Assembly (NCBI RefSeq): GCF_014779595.1
Contig: NZ_JACXZT010000019.1
Coordinates: forward strand, 285,175-349,174
Origin: Halomonas sp. ML-15
Lineage (GTDB): Bacteria; Pseudomonadota; Gammaproteobacteria; Pseudomonadales; Halomonadaceae
Reading direction: 5' to 3'
DNA: 64,000 bases
Notes under the pieces: generated by a model
Seen by the model: only the letters and a program-made list of their open reading frames with translations
What the model was told of the DNA's origin: nothing
The model's database searches: none
Position numbers and translations under genes: made by a program
In this document: positions 1 to 9,829 of the stretch, one piece after another
Numbering within the stretch: position 1 is the first letter of the stretch
Layout of the letters: each line of letters begins with the position of its first letter

Positions 1-420
1 CAGCGGCGTCTCGCCGGACACGTCCAGGGTGTAGAAGGAGGTGCCGAAGAAGCTGCTGGTCTGCTGGTAGCGATGGCTCAGGGTGTGCCAGTTGAAGCGC
101 AGCTCGACCTCGCCGTCCGCCTCGCTCAGCACCTCGAGATTGCTGATCTGGTGCGTGGTGCGTGGCTCCGGGGTGCTGGCCCCCGAACGTTCGGTCTTGA
201 TGCGATAGACGCGATCCTCGATCCCCTCGCGATTGGAGTAGTAGATCAGCGAAATCTCGGCGTCGGGATCGCGGGTCAGCTGGTCATCGTCGTCCCAGGC
301 CGGCATCCAGAACACCGCGTCGCTGCGGTAGCACGCCACCCACTCGTCCCACTGACGGTCGTCAAGCAACCGCGCTTCGCGGTATAGAAAGGCCTGAATC
401 TGGTGAAAGTCGATACTCAT
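1..420 (-). CDS. benB: Benzoate 1,2-dioxygenase small (beta) subunit, partial
   Basis: The first 140 codons are present; the 3' end runs off the left edge. The product is the non-catalytic beta subunit of the ring-hydroxylating dioxygenase that converts benzoate to its cis-1,2-dihydrodiol. The N-terminus (MSIDFHQIQAFLYREARLLD) and the later segment RDPDAEISLIYYSNREGIED are typical of the BenB/XylY branch of the NTF2-like beta subunits. The ATG at 420 lies 13 bases after the benA stop. Its GAGGAGGA ribosome site overlaps the end of benA, so the two are probably translationally coupled. benC and benD would be expected just outside the window. Confidence 0.9.
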   Translation of the reverse strand, partial: MSIDFHQIQAFLYREARLLDDRQWDEWVACYRSDAVFWMPAWDDDDQLTRDPDAEISLIYYSNREGIEDRVYRIKTERSGASTPEPRTTHQISNLEVLSEADGEVELRFNWHTLSHRYQQTSSFFGTSFYTLDVSGETPL

Positions 421-433
421 GGTGCGTTCCTCC

Positions 434-1813
434 TCAGGCGCTCGCGGTGGCGGGCTCAGTTGGAATAAACCGGCTGCGTTCCTTGTCGATGGCGCGCAGC
501 ATTTCGTCGATCCAGTGCTTGTGGTGCAGCACGTAGAGGCCTTCGTCCTCGGGGGAGGCACCGCTGAGCAGCGGCTTCATATCGATGGCGCGGGCGTTGT
601 CGTCGGCGCCCTCGATCCACTGCTTGGCGCCGCGGGAGAGATCGTTCCACTCGGCGTCGAGCCCGGCGTAACCGGCCTGGCAGGCACGGAACTCCTCGAG
701 GTCGTCCGGGGTGCCCATGCCGCTGACGTTGAAGAAATCCTCGTACTGGCGGATGCGTACGCGACGGTTCTCCGCCGACTCGCCCTTGGGCGCGAAGCAG
801 TAGATGGTGACTTCGCTCTTGTCGACGTCGATGGGACGGATCACGCGGATCTGGGTAGAGAACTGATCCATCAGGTAGACGTTGGGATAGAGGCAGAGGT
901 TACGGGTCTGGTTGACGATGGAGTCGGCCCGCGCCTCGCCCAGCTCCTCCTCGATCCACTCTTTCTGGGTGTAGACCGGGCGCACCTCAGGGTTGAGCAG
1001 GCGGGTCCACAGCATCATATGGCCGTTCTCATAGGAGTAGAAACCGCCCTGGCTCTTCGACCAGCCGTCGGCGTCCACCGCCTTGGTGCCGCCGGCGTCG
1101 TAGTTGCGACGGTCCATGGTCGAGGCGTAGTTCCAGTGCACGGTGCTGACGTGGTAGCCGTCGGCGCCGTTCTCCGCGCCCAGCTTCCAGTTGCCCTGGA
1201 AGGTATAGGAGGAGGTGCCGCGCAGGATCTCCAGGCCTTCAGGGGCCTGGTCGACGATATTGTCGATGATCTTGCGGGTCTCGCCGAGGTAGTCGTCGAG
1301 GGGCATCACGTCCGCGCTGAGGCTGCCGAACAGGAAGCCGCGATAGTTCTCGAAGCGCGGCAGGCGCTTGAGGTCGTGGGAGCCGTCCTGCTTGAAGCCG
1401 TCCGGATAGGCACCGGTCTTCTCGTTCTTGGCCTTGAGCAGCTTGCCGTCGTTCTTGAAGGTCCAGCCGTGGAACGGGCAGGTGAAGGTGCCCTTGTTGC
1501 CCTGCTTGCGACGACACAGTGTGGCGCCGCGGTGGGCACAGGCGTTGATCAGGCCGTGCAGTTCGCCCTGCTTGTCGCGGGTGATCACCACCGGCTGACG
1601 CCCCATGGTCACGGTGAAGTAGTCTCCCGGTTCGCTGATCTGGCTCTCGTGGGCCAGGAACAGCCAGTTGCCCTCGAAGATATGCTTCATCTCGAGGTCA
1701 AAGAAGTCGCGGTCGGTGAACATGCTGCGGTGGCAGCGGAAGATGCCGTTGGCGGGGTCGTCGACCACCGCGCCGCGGATGCGCGTTTCGAGTTGATCAA
1801 GCTTGCTGGTCAT
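434..1813 (-). CDS. benA: Benzoate 1,2-dioxygenase large (alpha) subunit
   Basis: The 459-residue catalytic subunit matches the family length. The Rieske [2Fe-2S] ligands are Cys92, His94, Cys112 and His115 (CAH...CPFHG). Mononuclear iron ligands His221 and His226 lie in [15 protein letters not shown]; the third ligand is probably an Asp in the GTPDDLEEF segment. It dihydroxylates benzoate with electrons from BenC. It sits between catA and benB on the same strand. The 247 bases separating it from catA are long enough for its own promoter, but I could not pick one out with confidence. XylX (toluate dioxygenase) is the closest alternative; the catechol genes next door favour benzoate. Confidence 0.95.
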   Translation of the reverse strand: MTSKLDQLETRIRGAVVDDPANGIFRCHRSMFTDRDFFDLEMKHIFEGNWLFLAHESQISEPGDYFTVTMGRQPVVITRDKQGELHGLINACAHRGATLCRRKQGNKGTFTCPFHGWTFKNDGKLLKAKNEKTGAYPDGFKQDGSHDLKRLPRFENYRGFLFGSLSADVMPLDDYLGETRKIIDNIVDQAPEGLEILRGTSSYTFQGNWKLGAENGADGYHVSTVHWNYASTMDRRNYDAGGTKAVDADGWSKSQGGFYSYENGHMMLWTRLLNPEVRPVYTQKEWIEEELGEARADSIVNQTRNLCLYPNVYLMDQFSTQIRVIRPIDVDKSEVTIYCFAPKGESAENRRVRIRQYEDFFNVSGMGTPDDLEEFRACQAGYAGLDAEWNDLSRGAKQWIEGADDNARAIDMKPLLSGASPEDEGLYVLHHKHWIDEMLRAIDKERSRFIPTEPATASA

Positions 1814-2060
1814 GATCCAGGTCCTCGGTATCTTGTCGTGTCGTACCGGCGAGCCCAGAGGGTCCCGGCGTCAAGGGAACAATCGTAGGGTTATCGCAGA
1901 GGCTTCCCTCGCACTCGGGGCTGTTCCGTCGGCAGGTCGACGGGGAGGCGCTGTAAACCCATCCCTGGGCGCTACCTTGCGCCATCCATGGCGCAAACCT
2001 CCCCTTTGACCTGCCCACGGCGCCCCTTGCGTGTCACTGCGGCGAAAGCTCTGGTACTGA

Positions 2061-3035
2061 TCAAACCTTGGCGGTGCTGGCCAGCTGGCTATGCTGGTCC
2101 TGCTCGTCTTCCTTGGCCCGCGGGCGGGCTGGGCGAGCCTGCAGCTCGGCCGCATCGGTCCGCGACAGCTCGACGTCGAACACCACCTCGGAGAAGGGGC
2201 CGTCCAGCTCGCGCTTGTCGATTTCGGCCGGGTCTTCGATACGGTTCGCTGGCACCACCAGCTCCTCGCGGGTGGCGAAGGCGAAGTCGTCCCAGGTGTA
2301 CTTGTCGCCGGCCAGGTTGATCTGGGTAGTCAGGTGCTGATGGCCCGGCGCCGAGATGAAGTAGTGAATATGCGCCGGACGCTCGCCGTGGCGGCCCAGG
2401 GACTTGAGGACCTGATCGGTGGGGGCGCCTTGCGGCACGCCATAGCCGGAGGGGATGATGCTGCGCGCGGTGTAGCGGCCATCGCTGTCGGCGTAGATGG
2501 TGCGGCGCATGTTGTACTCGCTCTGGGTCGGGTCGAAGAACGAGTAGTTGCCCTTGGAGTTGCAGTGCCAGATCTCGACCTTGGCGCCGGGGATCGGCTG
2601 GCCATTCACGTCGCGTACCTGACCGGTCAGCCACATCACCTCGCCATCGGGGTCGCTGCCGTCATCCAGGCGGGCGAAGCCTTCGGCTTCCGGGGCGCCG
2701 GCCACGTAGAGCGGGCCCTCGATGGTGCGCGGCGTGCCACCGGTGCGCTTGGCCTCAGCGTCGGCGGCGTCCTGGCGCATGTCCAGGTAGTGGTCGAAGC
2801 CCAGGCCCGGAGAGAGCAAGCCGAACTGGGTATCGTGGCCCAGCGCGTTGAGCAGGCTGACCGCGGACCAGTACTCCTCCTCGCTGACGTCGAAGTCGTC
2901 GATCAGGCGGTAAAGGTCGGAGAGCAGGCGGTGCATGATCTGCTTGGCGCGGTCGTTACCGCCCTCCTGCTCGAAACCGGCGACGGTCTTCAGAAAGTCT
3001 TGAACGTCCGGGGTGTCGAAAATCTTCACGCTCAT
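2061..3035 (-). CDS. catA: Catechol 1,2-dioxygenase
   Basis: This intradiol ring-cleavage enzyme converts catechol to cis,cis-muconate using non-heme Fe(III). The 324-residue protein has the N-terminal dimerisation domain (about 1-95) followed by the intradiol core. Predicted iron ligands are Tyr164 (KGNYSFF), Tyr198 (SGYGVPQ), His222 and His224 (RPAHIHYF), the standard 2-Tyr/2-His set. The last ~25 residues form a charged, Gln/Asp-rich tail longer than in many CatA proteins. GAGGA precedes the ATG at 3035. It lies 68 bases after catC, so catB-catC-catA can be one transcript. Confidence 0.95.
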   Translation of the reverse strand: MSVKIFDTPDVQDFLKTVAGFEQEGGNDRAKQIMHRLLSDLYRLIDDFDVSEEEYWSAVSLLNALGHDTQFGLLSPGLGFDHYLDMRQDAADAEAKRTGGTPRTIEGPLYVAGAPEAEGFARLDDGSDPDGEVMWLTGQVRDVNGQPIPGAKVEIWHCNSKGNYSFFDPTQSEYNMRRTIYADSDGRYTARSIIPSGYGVPQGAPTDQVLKSLGRHGERPAHIHYFISAPGHQHLTTQINLAGDKYTWDDFAFATREELVVPANRIEDPAEIDKRELDGPFSEVVFDVELSRTDAAELQARPARPRAKEDEQDQHSQLASTAKV

Positions 3036-3103
3036 GGGAATATCCTCATCGTTATCGTTATGGCCGCGGCTGTACGGCCTGTCTGGCGTGGCTCGTCGGT
3101 GCC

Positions 3104-3394
3104 TCAGCTATCGTCTTCGCGAACCGACGATGGATGGCGACACAGCGGCGTGACGCTGATCTCCATATAGGGGAAGAGCGGCAGGTTGGAGACGATCTCC
3201 TGCAGCTCGGCGTTGTCCTCGACATCGAAGATGCTGACGTTGGCGTAGCTGCCGGCGACCCGCCACAGATGGCGCCACTTGCCGGCGCGCTGCAGCTCCT
3301 GGGAGTAGGCCTTCTCGGTCGCCTTGATCTTGGCGGCCTGCTCGGCCGGCATCTCCGGCGGCAGTTTTACGGTCATTTCCACCTGAAACAGCAT
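3104..3394 (-). CDS. catC: Muconolactone delta-isomerase
   Basis: The 96-residue protein has the full family length and the characteristic start MLFQVEMTVKLPPEMPAEQA. The second half holds SNLPLFPYMEISVTPLCRHP, the usual CatC C-terminal strand. The enzyme isomerises muconolactone to 3-oxoadipate enol-lactone in the beta-ketoadipate pathway and forms a decamer in characterised members. It lies 29 bases downstream of catB and 68 upstream of catA on the same strand. The later steps (enol-lactone hydrolase, 3-oxoadipate CoA-transferase and thiolase of the catI/J/F type) are not recognisable in this block. Confidence 0.95.
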   Translation of the reverse strand: MLFQVEMTVKLPPEMPAEQAAKIKATEKAYSQELQRAGKWRHLWRVAGSYANVSIFDVEDNAELQEIVSNLPLFPYMEISVTPLCRHPSSVREDDS

Positions 3395-3423
3395 GTGCTT
3401 CTCCTCCTCAGTGCTGGCGCGGC

Positions 3424-4545
3424 TCAGTGGCTGCGCGAATAGTGCGCAAGCTTGTCTTCATCCAGGGTGATGCCGAGGCCCGGCCCGCGCGGAAGCGCGA
3501 CGCCGAACTCGTGGTAGTTGAGGGACTCGCTGACGATGTCGTCCTTGAGCAGCAGCGGACCGAACATCTCGCTGCCCCAGGCCAGCTCGGGCAGCGTGGC
3601 CCAGGCGTGCAGCGAGGCCGCGGTGCCGATGCTGCCCTCGAGCAGGGTGCCGCCGTAGAGGCCGATACCCGCGGCCTGGGCCACGTGGGCCAGTTCCAGC
3701 ACGCCGTACAGGCCGCCGGACTTGGCGATCTTCAGCGCATAGGCGCCGCTGAAGCCGGCGGCGGCGAGATCGAAACCGTCGCGGGCGTCCTGCACCGCCT
3801 CATCGGCGAGCATCGGCACGCGGAAGCGGTTGGCAAGGCGGATCAGGCCGGCGTGCTCGCGGGCCGCAATGGGCTGCTCGATCAGGTCGATACCGGCCTC
3901 CTGCAGGGCGGCGATGCCGCGCACCGCGGTGGCTTCGTCCCAGGCCTGGTTGACGTCGACACGGACGCTGGCCCGGTCGCCCAGCGCGGCCTTGATCGCC
4001 GCCACATGGGCGACGTCCTGAGCCACCGGGTTGGCGCCGATCTTGAGCTTGAAGTCGCCGTGGCGACGGTCGTCCAGGCGCTGAAAGGCCTCGTCGATAT
4101 CACGCTGGGTATCGCCGCTGGCCAGGGTCCACAGCACCGGCAGGTGGGTCTGCTGCGCGCCGCCCAGCAGCTCGGCAACCGGCAACCCCAGGCGTTTGCC
4201 CTGGGCATCCAGCAGCGCGGTTTCCAGCGCCGACTTGGCGATCATGTTGCCGCGGGCATGGCGCTGCAGCCGCGCCCGCAGGGCATTGAGGTTGGCCGCC
4301 GGCTGACCGATCAGCAGCGGCGCCAGGTAGGTGTCGATATTGCGCTTGATGCTCTCCGGACTCTCCGGGCCGTAGGCCAGGCCGCCAATGGTGGTGCCCT
4401 CACCGAGGCCCTCGACGCCGTCGCTGTCGCGCAGCCGCACGATGACCATCGACTGGCAGGCCATGGTGGTCATGGAGAGCTTGTGCGGACGGATGGTCGG
4501 CAGGTCGACCAGCAGCGTCTCGATGGTGGTGATGACGGCGGACAT
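3424..4545 (-). CDS. catB: Muconate cycloisomerase
   Basis: This enolase-superfamily enzyme converts cis,cis-muconate to (S)-muconolactone. Catalytic residues expected from the family are present: the KxK pair Lys166/Lys168 (DFKLKIG), metal ligands Asp197, Glu223 and Asp248, and Lys272 (YALKIAKSGG). I start it at the ATG at 4545 (MSAVITTIETLLVDLP), giving 373 residues, the normal family length. The open frame extends 37 codons further upstream, but that extension has no family character and would run into the catR operator. It is the first gene of the cat operon and is divergent from catR. Confidence 0.95.
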   Translation of the reverse strand: MSAVITTIETLLVDLPTIRPHKLSMTTMACQSMVIVRLRDSDGVEGLGEGTTIGGLAYGPESPESIKRNIDTYLAPLLIGQPAANLNALRARLQRHARGNMIAKSALETALLDAQGKRLGLPVAELLGGAQQTHLPVLWTLASGDTQRDIDEAFQRLDDRRHGDFKLKIGANPVAQDVAHVAAIKAALGDRASVRVDVNQAWDEATAVRGIAALQEAGIDLIEQPIAAREHAGLIRLANRFRVPMLADEAVQDARDGFDLAAAGFSGAYALKIAKSGGLYGVLELAHVAQAAGIGLYGGTLLEGSIGTAASLHAWATLPELAWGSEMFGPLLLKDDIVSESLNYHEFGVALPRGPGLGITLDEDKLAHYSRSH

Positions 4546-4593
4546 AGGGGGTGGCGCTCCAGCAATCGATTTTCGTTGATTGGGGAGCAGTCT

Positions 4594-4618
4594 GATTGCG
4601 TCTGGCCAGCGCAACCAA
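4594..4618. promoter_or_regulatory. Candidate CatR operator in the catB-catR intergenic region
   Basis: The 109-base spacer between the divergent catB and catR starts contains an interrupted palindrome: TTGCG (4596-4600), one extra T, CTGGCCAG (4602-4609), CGCAA (4610-4614). Position between a LysR-type regulator and its divergent target is the classical arrangement for CatR/CatM control by muconate. The exact site is my inference from symmetry, not from a matched consensus. Confidence 0.45.
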
Positions 4619-4654
4619 TATCGTTTGAGTGCCCAGCCATACCCAGGAGGTATC

Positions 4655-5557
4655 ATGGAGCTTCGCCACCTGCGCTACTTCTGCGTCGTTGCAGAGGAGC
4701 TCAACCTCACCCGCGCGGCCGCCAGGCTGCATATGGCACAGCCGCCCTTATCTAGGCAGATCAAGCAGTTGGAGTCAGAAGTAGGTGCCGACCTGTTTCA
4801 GAGAAGCTCACGCGGCCTGCGCCTTACGGCCGCCGGCCAGTTCTTTTATGAGCATACCCTGCAGATACTGGAGAAGGTCGAGGTAACCACTGCCGCGACA
4901 CGCCGCATGGCCCGCAGCAAGCGCCGCCTGTTCGGCATTGGCTTCGTGCCGTCGGTGTTCTATGGCCAGCTGCCGCTGCTGGTGCGCGATTTACGACAAA
5001 AGGATGATGTCGAGCTGACCCTCGCCGAGCTGACCACCGTGCAGCAGGTCCAGGCGCTCAAGGCCGGTCGCATCGACATCGGCTTCGGGCGCCTGCGCAT
5101 CGACGACCCCGACGTGGAGCAGGAGGTGCTGTTCGACGAGCCGCTGATGGCCGCGCTGCCCGCCGACCATCCGCTGGCCAACAGCCGTCCGACCCTGGCC
5201 CAGCTCGCCGACTACCCACTGGTGCTGTTTCCCGCCAAGCCGCGCCCCAGCCTGGCCGACATCACCTTGGGACTATTCCGCCGCCAGGGACTCAAGGTCA
5301 GCGTGGCTCAGGAAGCCAACGAGCTGCAGACCGCCCTGAGCCTGGTCGCCTCGGAAATCGGCATCACCCTGGTGCCGGAACAGGTCAAGCGCGTGCAGCG
5401 CGACGGTATCGTGTTCGTCTACCTGGACGACCGCACCATCACCTCCCCGGTGATCTGCAGCCGCCGCAAGGGTGAACCGCCCTCCGACATCATGCGGCAG
5501 GCCAACACTATCCTGGAGGTACTGGTGGAGAACCGCCGCACCGGGCGCTATCCGTGA
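4655..5557 (+). CDS. catR: LysR-type regulator of the catechol genes
   Basis: The 300-residue protein has an N-terminal winged HTH (MELRHLRYFCVVAEELNLTR; recognition helix near QPPLSRQIKQLE) and a C-terminal substrate-binding domain beginning near residue 90. CatR/CatM/BenM proteins activate cat and ben genes in response to cis,cis-muconate (BenM also to benzoate). The ATG at 4655 is preceded by AGGAGGT; a 25-codon upstream extension overlaps the operator and is rejected. Divergent placement against catB supports catR. BenM is also possible because the ben genes lie just beyond the cat genes. Confidence 0.9.
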   Translation: MELRHLRYFCVVAEELNLTRAAARLHMAQPPLSRQIKQLESEVGADLFQRSSRGLRLTAAGQFFYEHTLQILEKVEVTTAATRRMARSKRRLFGIGFVPSVFYGQLPLLVRDLRQKDDVELTLAELTTVQQVQALKAGRIDIGFGRLRIDDPDVEQEVLFDEPLMAALPADHPLANSRPTLAQLADYPLVLFPAKPRPSLADITLGLFRRQGLKVSVAQEANELQTALSLVASEIGITLVPEQVKRVQRDGIVFVYLDDRTITSPVICSRRKGEPPSDIMRQANTILEVLVENRRTGRYP

Positions 5558-5608
5558 AGACACAGCGCTTGTCTCAGCCCTGCCGCCGTTGACCGGCCGT
5601 TATTGAAA

Positions 5609-5633
5609 GGGGCGCCCACTCAGTGGACGCCCC
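5609..5633. terminator. Stem-loop between convergent catR and crotonase genes
   Basis: GGGGCGCCCAC (5609-5619), loop TCA, then GTGGACGCCCC (5623-5633): ten of eleven positions pair. It lies in the 113-base gap between converging genes, as expected of a bidirectional terminator. There is no strong T-run on either strand, so function is uncertain. Confidence 0.4.
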
Positions 5634-5670
5634 CGTAGGATCTCGCCTGATCATCCGCTCGGCTGTCGTT

Positions 5671-6444
5671 TCAACCACTCCGCCCTTTACCTGATGACAC
5701 TTGCTTGGCAAAGAAGGCGTCGATGGCGCCCTGGGCTTCCGGGGAGCGACAGCGTTCCAGTAGCTGCTGTTCTTCGCGGTCGAAGGCGTGGCCGATCGCC
5801 TCGGCGTCGCCTTCCCGCAACAGTGCCTTGGTGGCCAGCAGCGCATCGAAGGGTTTGGAGAGAAGGCGACTGGCAGAGTCGAATGCCTGCTCCAGCGCCA
5901 TCCCATCGGGGGTAGTGTCGGTCAACAGGCCAAGCTCGCAGGCACGAGAGGCGGACAAGGATGCGCCCAACATGAGCATCTCGCTGGCCGCCTTGTTGCC
6001 GGCCAGCTTGGGTAGCATCAGCGTGGTGGCACCCAGGGGCGTCAGGGCAAAATTGACGAATGGCAGGTAGAAGGTGGTCGAGTTTCCCGCATAGGCGAAA
6101 TCGCAGTGCATCAGGATCGATGAGCCAAGCCCCAGGGCGAGGCCCTCTGCGGCGGCGATGACCGGCTTGGGAAAGGCGTGCAGCCGACGCAGGAAGGTGA
6201 TGGCTGGCACCTCGGTCGCCTGCGCCAGCGCCTTGTAATTGGCCAGGTCGTTGCCTGCGGTAAAGCAGTTCTCGCTACCGGTGATGATCAGGACCTTGAC
6301 CTCGTCATCTGCCTCGGCCGCGGCAAGCGCATCGATCAGTTGGGCGTAGCTAGTCTCATCCAGGATATTGCGTCGTTCGGGGCCGCTGATCTTGAGCAGC
6401 GTGATGCCATCCGCCCTGCGTGACGTCGTGATTCGAGTCGTCAT
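5671..6444 (-). CDS. Crotonase-fold enoyl-CoA hydratase/isomerase-like protein, acid residues replaced
   Basis: This 257-residue crotonase-superfamily protein has CoA-site motifs FTAGNDLANY (about 61-70) and an oxyanion-hole glycine region near AEGLALGLGSS (99-109). Its closest style is the delta3,delta2-enoyl-CoA isomerase/PaaG group (LPFVNFALTPLG, then LPKLAGNKAASEM). The usual acidic residues are missing: the first hydratase Glu position is Ser-like (GSSILMH), the PE Glu is Phe129 (LPFV), and the isomerase Glu/PaaG Asp position is Leu137 (TPLG). The gene stands alone, convergent with catR and divergent from the antiporter. A role in aromatic CoA-thioester metabolism is plausible from context only. 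Confidence 0.75.
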   Translation of the reverse strand: MTTRITTSRRADGITLLKISGPERRNILDETSYAQLIDALAAAEADDEVKVLIITGSENCFTAGNDLANYKALAQATEVPAITFLRRLHAFPKPVIAAAEGLALGLGSSILMHCDFAYAGNSTTFYLPFVNFALTPLGATTLMLPKLAGNKAASEMLMLGASLSASRACELGLLTDTTPDGMALEQAFDSASRLLSKPFDALLATKALLREGDAEAIGHAFDREEQQLLERCRSPEAQGAIDAFFAKQVSSGKGRSG

Positions 6445-6722
6445 GCCCTACCTCCATTGCAGACAGAGAACCTGTTCCCAGCATAAGTAGTTTTTGATGA
6501 GCGTGCTAATTTTTCTTTGGTGGAGAGCCGTCACCGCCATTCGGTCACATACTTTCCTCAGACTTACCGAGACCCCAGTGTTACTGTGGGCGAATTGCAG
6601 GCGGCTAAGAGAGGGCCGTTTTCCTGACATAACCATCCGTACAGCAGCTTCCTGAACTTGCCACTGAACACATGGACCGCCACTTAGGCTCTGGCCAGGG
6701 TTGCCAATCAAGGGGCATCCGC

Positions 6723-8429
6723 ATGGACTTCATCAACACCCTTTTCCTGCTCAGTGGCGTCCTCCTGGCCTTGAGCATTCTGGCAAGCCGACTCTCCTCG
6801 CTGTTCGGCCTCCCCCTTCTTATCATCTTTCTTGGCCTGGGCATGCTGGCGGGTGAGGAGGGTCTGCTCGGCATCCAGTTCGACGACTACTCCATGGCGT
6901 TCCTGATCGGCCACCTGGCCCTCGCCTTGATCCTGCTTGACGGTGGCCTACGTACACGCCTCAAGACGTTCCGTGCGGGTTTTCGGCCGGCGCTGTCCCT
7001 CGCAACGCTTGGCGTCTTCCTGACCAGCGGCATTACGGGACTGGTCGCGATGTGGGCCTTCGACCTGACCCTGGTGCAGGGGCTGCTGGTGGGTGCCATC
7101 GTCGGCTCTACCGACGCTGCGGCGGTGTTCTCGATGCTCAGCGGACGCGGCATCAACCTGAATGAGCGGGTCGGTGCCACCCTCGAGATCGAGTCGGGCA
7201 CCAACGATCCGATGGCGATCTTCCTGACCATCATGTTCATCGAGATCCTGGTCGGCGATATCGGCAGCATCGCCGAGACAACGCTGTTCCTGATCCAACA
7301 GTTCGGCGTGGGTATCGTAGTCGGTATCACCGGTGGCTGGCTGACAGGCAAGCTCTTGCGCTGGGTCGACCTGGCGCCCGGACTCTACTCGCTACTGGCC
7401 CTGGCGATAGGCTTCTTCGTCTTCGGTGCCACCAGCGCGCTAGGCGGGAGCGGTTTCCTGGCCATCTACCTTTGCGGGCTGATGATCGGCAACCAGCCCG
7501 GGCGACATCTCAACTTCATTCTTCCCGTACATGACGGTCTAGCCTGGCTGAGCCAGATCGGGCTCTTCCTGGTGCTGGGGCTGCTGGTTACCCCGAGCGA
7601 CCTGCTGGACTACACCCTGCCCGCCTTCCTGGTAGGACTTGCCTTGATCTTTGTGGCCCGGCCACTCGCCGTACTGATTTCCATAAAGCCCTTTTTCAAG
7701 TTCCGCTGGCGTGAGCTCGGCTTCATCTCCTGGGTGGGGCTGCGCGGGGCGGTTCCCATCGTGCTGGCCATCTTCCCCTTCATCGGCGGAGTGGAAAATG
7801 CCGCTCTCTATTTCAACGTCGCCTTCGGCGTAGTGTTGATGTCGCTGCTCATCCAGGGTGGCACCATCACCCTGATGGCCCGCTGGATGAAGGTGCAACT
7901 GCCCCGCGCCACGGCGCCCAACCATCGCGGACCGCTCGGCATCCTGCCCGAGAATGACTATGAAATGTTCGTGTATCGGGTCGAAAACAAGAGCCTGGAT
8001 GACGTGCCAATCCGGCTACTTCGCTTTCCCTCCGGGGCGCTGATTTCTGCCCTCTTTCGCGAGCATGCCATGCTGCACCCCAAAGGCAGCACACTGCTCA
8101 AGATCGGCGATGTCATCTGTGTCATCGGTCGCAATGAAGACCTGGCCTCCCTCAACAGGCTGTTTAGCGGCGATGCCAAGCTGAAGAAAGAGAAGGAGTT
8201 CTTTGGCCCCTTCACCCTCGATGCCGACGTACGCCTGGGGGAAGTGGCCAGCGCCTATGGCATTTCCGTCACACCCGGGGAAGAGGAGATGATATTGGGC
8301 GATTTCATTTCGATGCGCGTGGGCGGCCACCCCGTCATCGGCGATGACGTGGCGTGGCACGGCATACACTGGGTAGTGAGTGAGGTGAAAGGTGACAAGG
8401 TCGTCAGGGTCGGCATGCGCTTTTACTAG
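6723..8429 (+). CDS. nhaP2: Potassium/proton antiporter, NhaP2/CvrA type (CPA1)
   Basis: The 568-residue inner-membrane cation/proton antiporter has about 12-13 hydrophobic segments up to roughly residue 385. CPA1 active-site motifs are GSTDAAAVFS (Asp131) and ESGTNDPMA (Asn161, Asp162). The cytoplasmic C-terminus carries a TrkA-C-like domain (about 400-475) and then a CorC/HlyC-type domain to the end, the layout of E. coli NhaP2/CvrA. The ATG at 6723 gives the family-typical N-terminus MDFINTLFLLSG; a 17-codon extension upstream has none. It is not obviously linked to the aromatic genes and probably serves K+/pH balance. Confidence 0.9.
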   Translation: MDFINTLFLLSGVLLALSILASRLSSLFGLPLLIIFLGLGMLAGEEGLLGIQFDDYSMAFLIGHLALALILLDGGLRTRLKTFRAGFRPALSLATLGVFLTSGITGLVAMWAFDLTLVQGLLVGAIVGSTDAAAVFSMLSGRGINLNERVGATLEIESGTNDPMAIFLTIMFIEILVGDIGSIAETTLFLIQQFGVGIVVGITGGWLTGKLLRWVDLAPGLYSLLALAIGFFVFGATSALGGSGFLAIYLCGLMIGNQPGRHLNFILPVHDGLAWLSQIGLFLVLGLLVTPSDLLDYTLPAFLVGLALIFVARPLAVLISIKPFFKFRWRELGFISWVGLRGAVPIVLAIFPFIGGVENAALYFNVAFGVVLMSLLIQGGTITLMARWMKVQLPRATAPNHRGPLGILPENDYEMFVYRVENKSLDDVPIRLLRFPSGALISALFREHAMLHPKGSTLLKIGDVICVIGRNEDLASLNRLFSGDAKLKKEKEFFGPFTLDADVRLGEVASAYGISVTPGEEEMILGDFISMRVGGHPVIGDDVAWHGIHWVVSEVKGDKVVRVGMRFY

Positions 8430-8491
8430 CGCCACTGCCGACCTGGCCGACAGTAAGGTCGTGAGCTAGTCCCCGTAAAAACCAGCAAGTG

Positions 8492-9712
<1,221 letters not shown>

Positions 9713-9792
9713 TTAGTAGTTGTATTTTTCAGTGATAGAGAACGCTTTTTAAGACACAATCGGGCCATGAAGTAGGACAAATGACATATACT

Positions 9793-9807
9793 GACTAGAC
9801 GTTAGTC
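9793..9807. promoter_or_regulatory. Inverted repeat in the pobA-pobR intergenic region
   Basis: GACTA (9793-9797), five-base spacer, TAGTC (9803-9807): a perfect short palindrome in the 153-base region between divergent pobA and pobR, 22 bases before the pobR start. It could be an autoregulatory PobR site. Short repeats arise by chance, so confidence is low. Confidence 0.3.
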
Positions 9808-9829
9808 GATGCCGCGACAGGAGTCTTCC

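Noticed and set aside
419..1888. A 489-codon open frame on the plus strand opposite benA.
   Set aside because: It is the antisense shadow of benA. High-GC genes create long open antisense frames, and its translation has no recognisable domain.
4546..4656. An N-terminal extension of catB by 37 codons.
   Set aside because: It would cross the catR operator and lacks family similarity; the internal ATG gives the normal catB length.
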